A stretch of DNA of 64,000 nt from Desulfuromonadales bacterium (GTDB lineage: Bacteria; Desulfobacterota; Desulfuromonadia; Desulfuromonadales; BM103). Shown piece by piece: positions 63,685 through 64,000 of this stretch. A program made the position numbers and the translations under genes. Below the pieces are notes generated by a model. It was not told where the DNA came from, searched no databases, and was given only the letters and a program-made list of their open reading frames with translations. Where the stretch lies: the NCBI GenBank assembly GCA_030145195.1, contig JAQYVY010000009.1, forward strand, positions 19,768-83,767, written 5' to 3'. How positions within the stretch are numbered: position 1 is the stretch's first letter; every line of letters starts with the position of its first letter.

Positions 63685-64000
63685 TCAGGAACCGAGTACC
63701 AGTTGCAGGATTGTTTTCAACTGATGTTCCTTGACCGGCTTGCGCAAAAAAGTGGAGACACCGACGCTTTTAGCCTCAGCAATTTTCCCTTCATCCTCTT
63801 CCGAAGAGAGCATGACAATTGGCACAAACTTGCAATTTGGCATCTGCTTGGCCGCTTGGGCAAAGGCAATCCCATCCATGACCGGCATGGTGAGGTCAGT
63901 GATAATCAGGTCAAATCTGACGACTTCAATCTTTCGACAAGCGGCTTGGCCATTGTCGGCCGTTGTCACCACATAACCAAGATCGGTTAACATGTCTTCG
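63685..64000 (-). CDS. CheY-like response regulator receiver (5' end cut by window edge)
   Basis: Only the last ~105 residues are visible; the frame runs past the right edge (ED before MLTDLG) and the N-terminal acidic pair is off-window. The phospho-acceptor Asp is in LIITDLTMPVMDG, with the Ser in VMLSSEED and the Lys in LRKPVKE. No output domain follows, so it is a single-domain or receiver-terminal protein. The ATG at 63993 is probably internal. Confidence 0.88.
   Translation of the reverse strand, partial: EDMLTDLGYVVTTADNGQAACRKIEVVRFDLIITDLTMPVMDGIAFAQAAKQMPNCKFVPIVMLSSEEDEGKIAEAKSVGVSTFLRKPVKEHQLKTILQLVLGS

Noticed and set aside
1..64000. tRNA, rRNA, CRISPR arrays, insertion sequences and phage genes
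   Set aside because: I found no cloverleaf-like motif, no spaced repeats, no transposase or integrase signature on either strand.

Overview
The window looks like a chromosomal segment of a marine or sedimentary member of the Desulfuromonadales (Geobacter/Desulfuromonas/Geopsychrobacter-like Desulfuromonadota). The evidence is the density of multiheme c-type cytochromes and inner-membrane quinone/cytochrome modules, a stand-alone ATP synthase Fo locus (atpZ-I-B-E) without F1 genes, a ccsA-hemA-hemC-hemD-hemB heme cluster, many sigma-54 type regulators, and a second EF-G. I saw no rRNA, tRNA, CRISPR array, insertion sequence or prophage gene. Assignments come from reading the translated sequence; no database search was run.

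Layout: 1-7.2 kb is the end of a giant multidomain surface/secreted protein. 7.5-11.5 kb holds an octaheme membrane-anchored cytochrome, a CbcL-like nonaheme-c/cytochrome-b fusion and a small membrane protein. 11.6-13.3 kb holds the Fo genes. 13.5-16.6 kb holds an S4-domain protein, a DEAD-box helicase and a TPR protein. 16.9-24.9 kb (all +) encodes a PstS-like binding protein, a chemoreceptor, a metallo-beta-lactamase hydrolase, an unknown 611-residue protein and EF-G. 24.9-29.2 kb has a divergent SpoIIE-type phosphatase and a GAF-rich sigma-54 activator.

29.6-38.8 kb is the most interesting stretch. A histidine kinase with a periplasmic CX4CH heme-attachment-like motif and an NtrC-family regulator precede a palindrome-rich intergenic region with a sigma-54-like -24/-12 element. 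An eight-gene block follows: two paralogous one-helix small proteins around a receiver domain lacking its phospho-acceptor Asp, a third small membrane protein, a pentaheme cytochrome, a Tat-exported ferredoxin, an NrfD/HybB quinone-binding subunit, an output-less heme sensor related to the kinase, and a membrane protein. One 21-bp palindrome (CTGTATR-N7-YATACAG) occurs both here and beside the CbcL-like gene, which suggests a shared regulator.

38.8-42.8 kb carries coiled-coil, ZIP transporter, DUF2059 and M16 peptidase genes. 42.9-48.1 kb is heme synthesis and cytochrome c maturation, which would supply the cytochromes. 48.3-51.6 kb has a SIS-domain protein, thioredoxin, an unlisted 33-residue zinc-ribbon gene and a large membrane protein. 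52.1-56.5 kb is a second quinone/cytochrome module (tetraheme, ferredoxin, NrfD, NapC-type cytochrome). 56.6-64 kb has cysM-ubiD, a membrane protein, a mercuric-reductase-like flavoprotein, uvrB and a truncated receiver protein.
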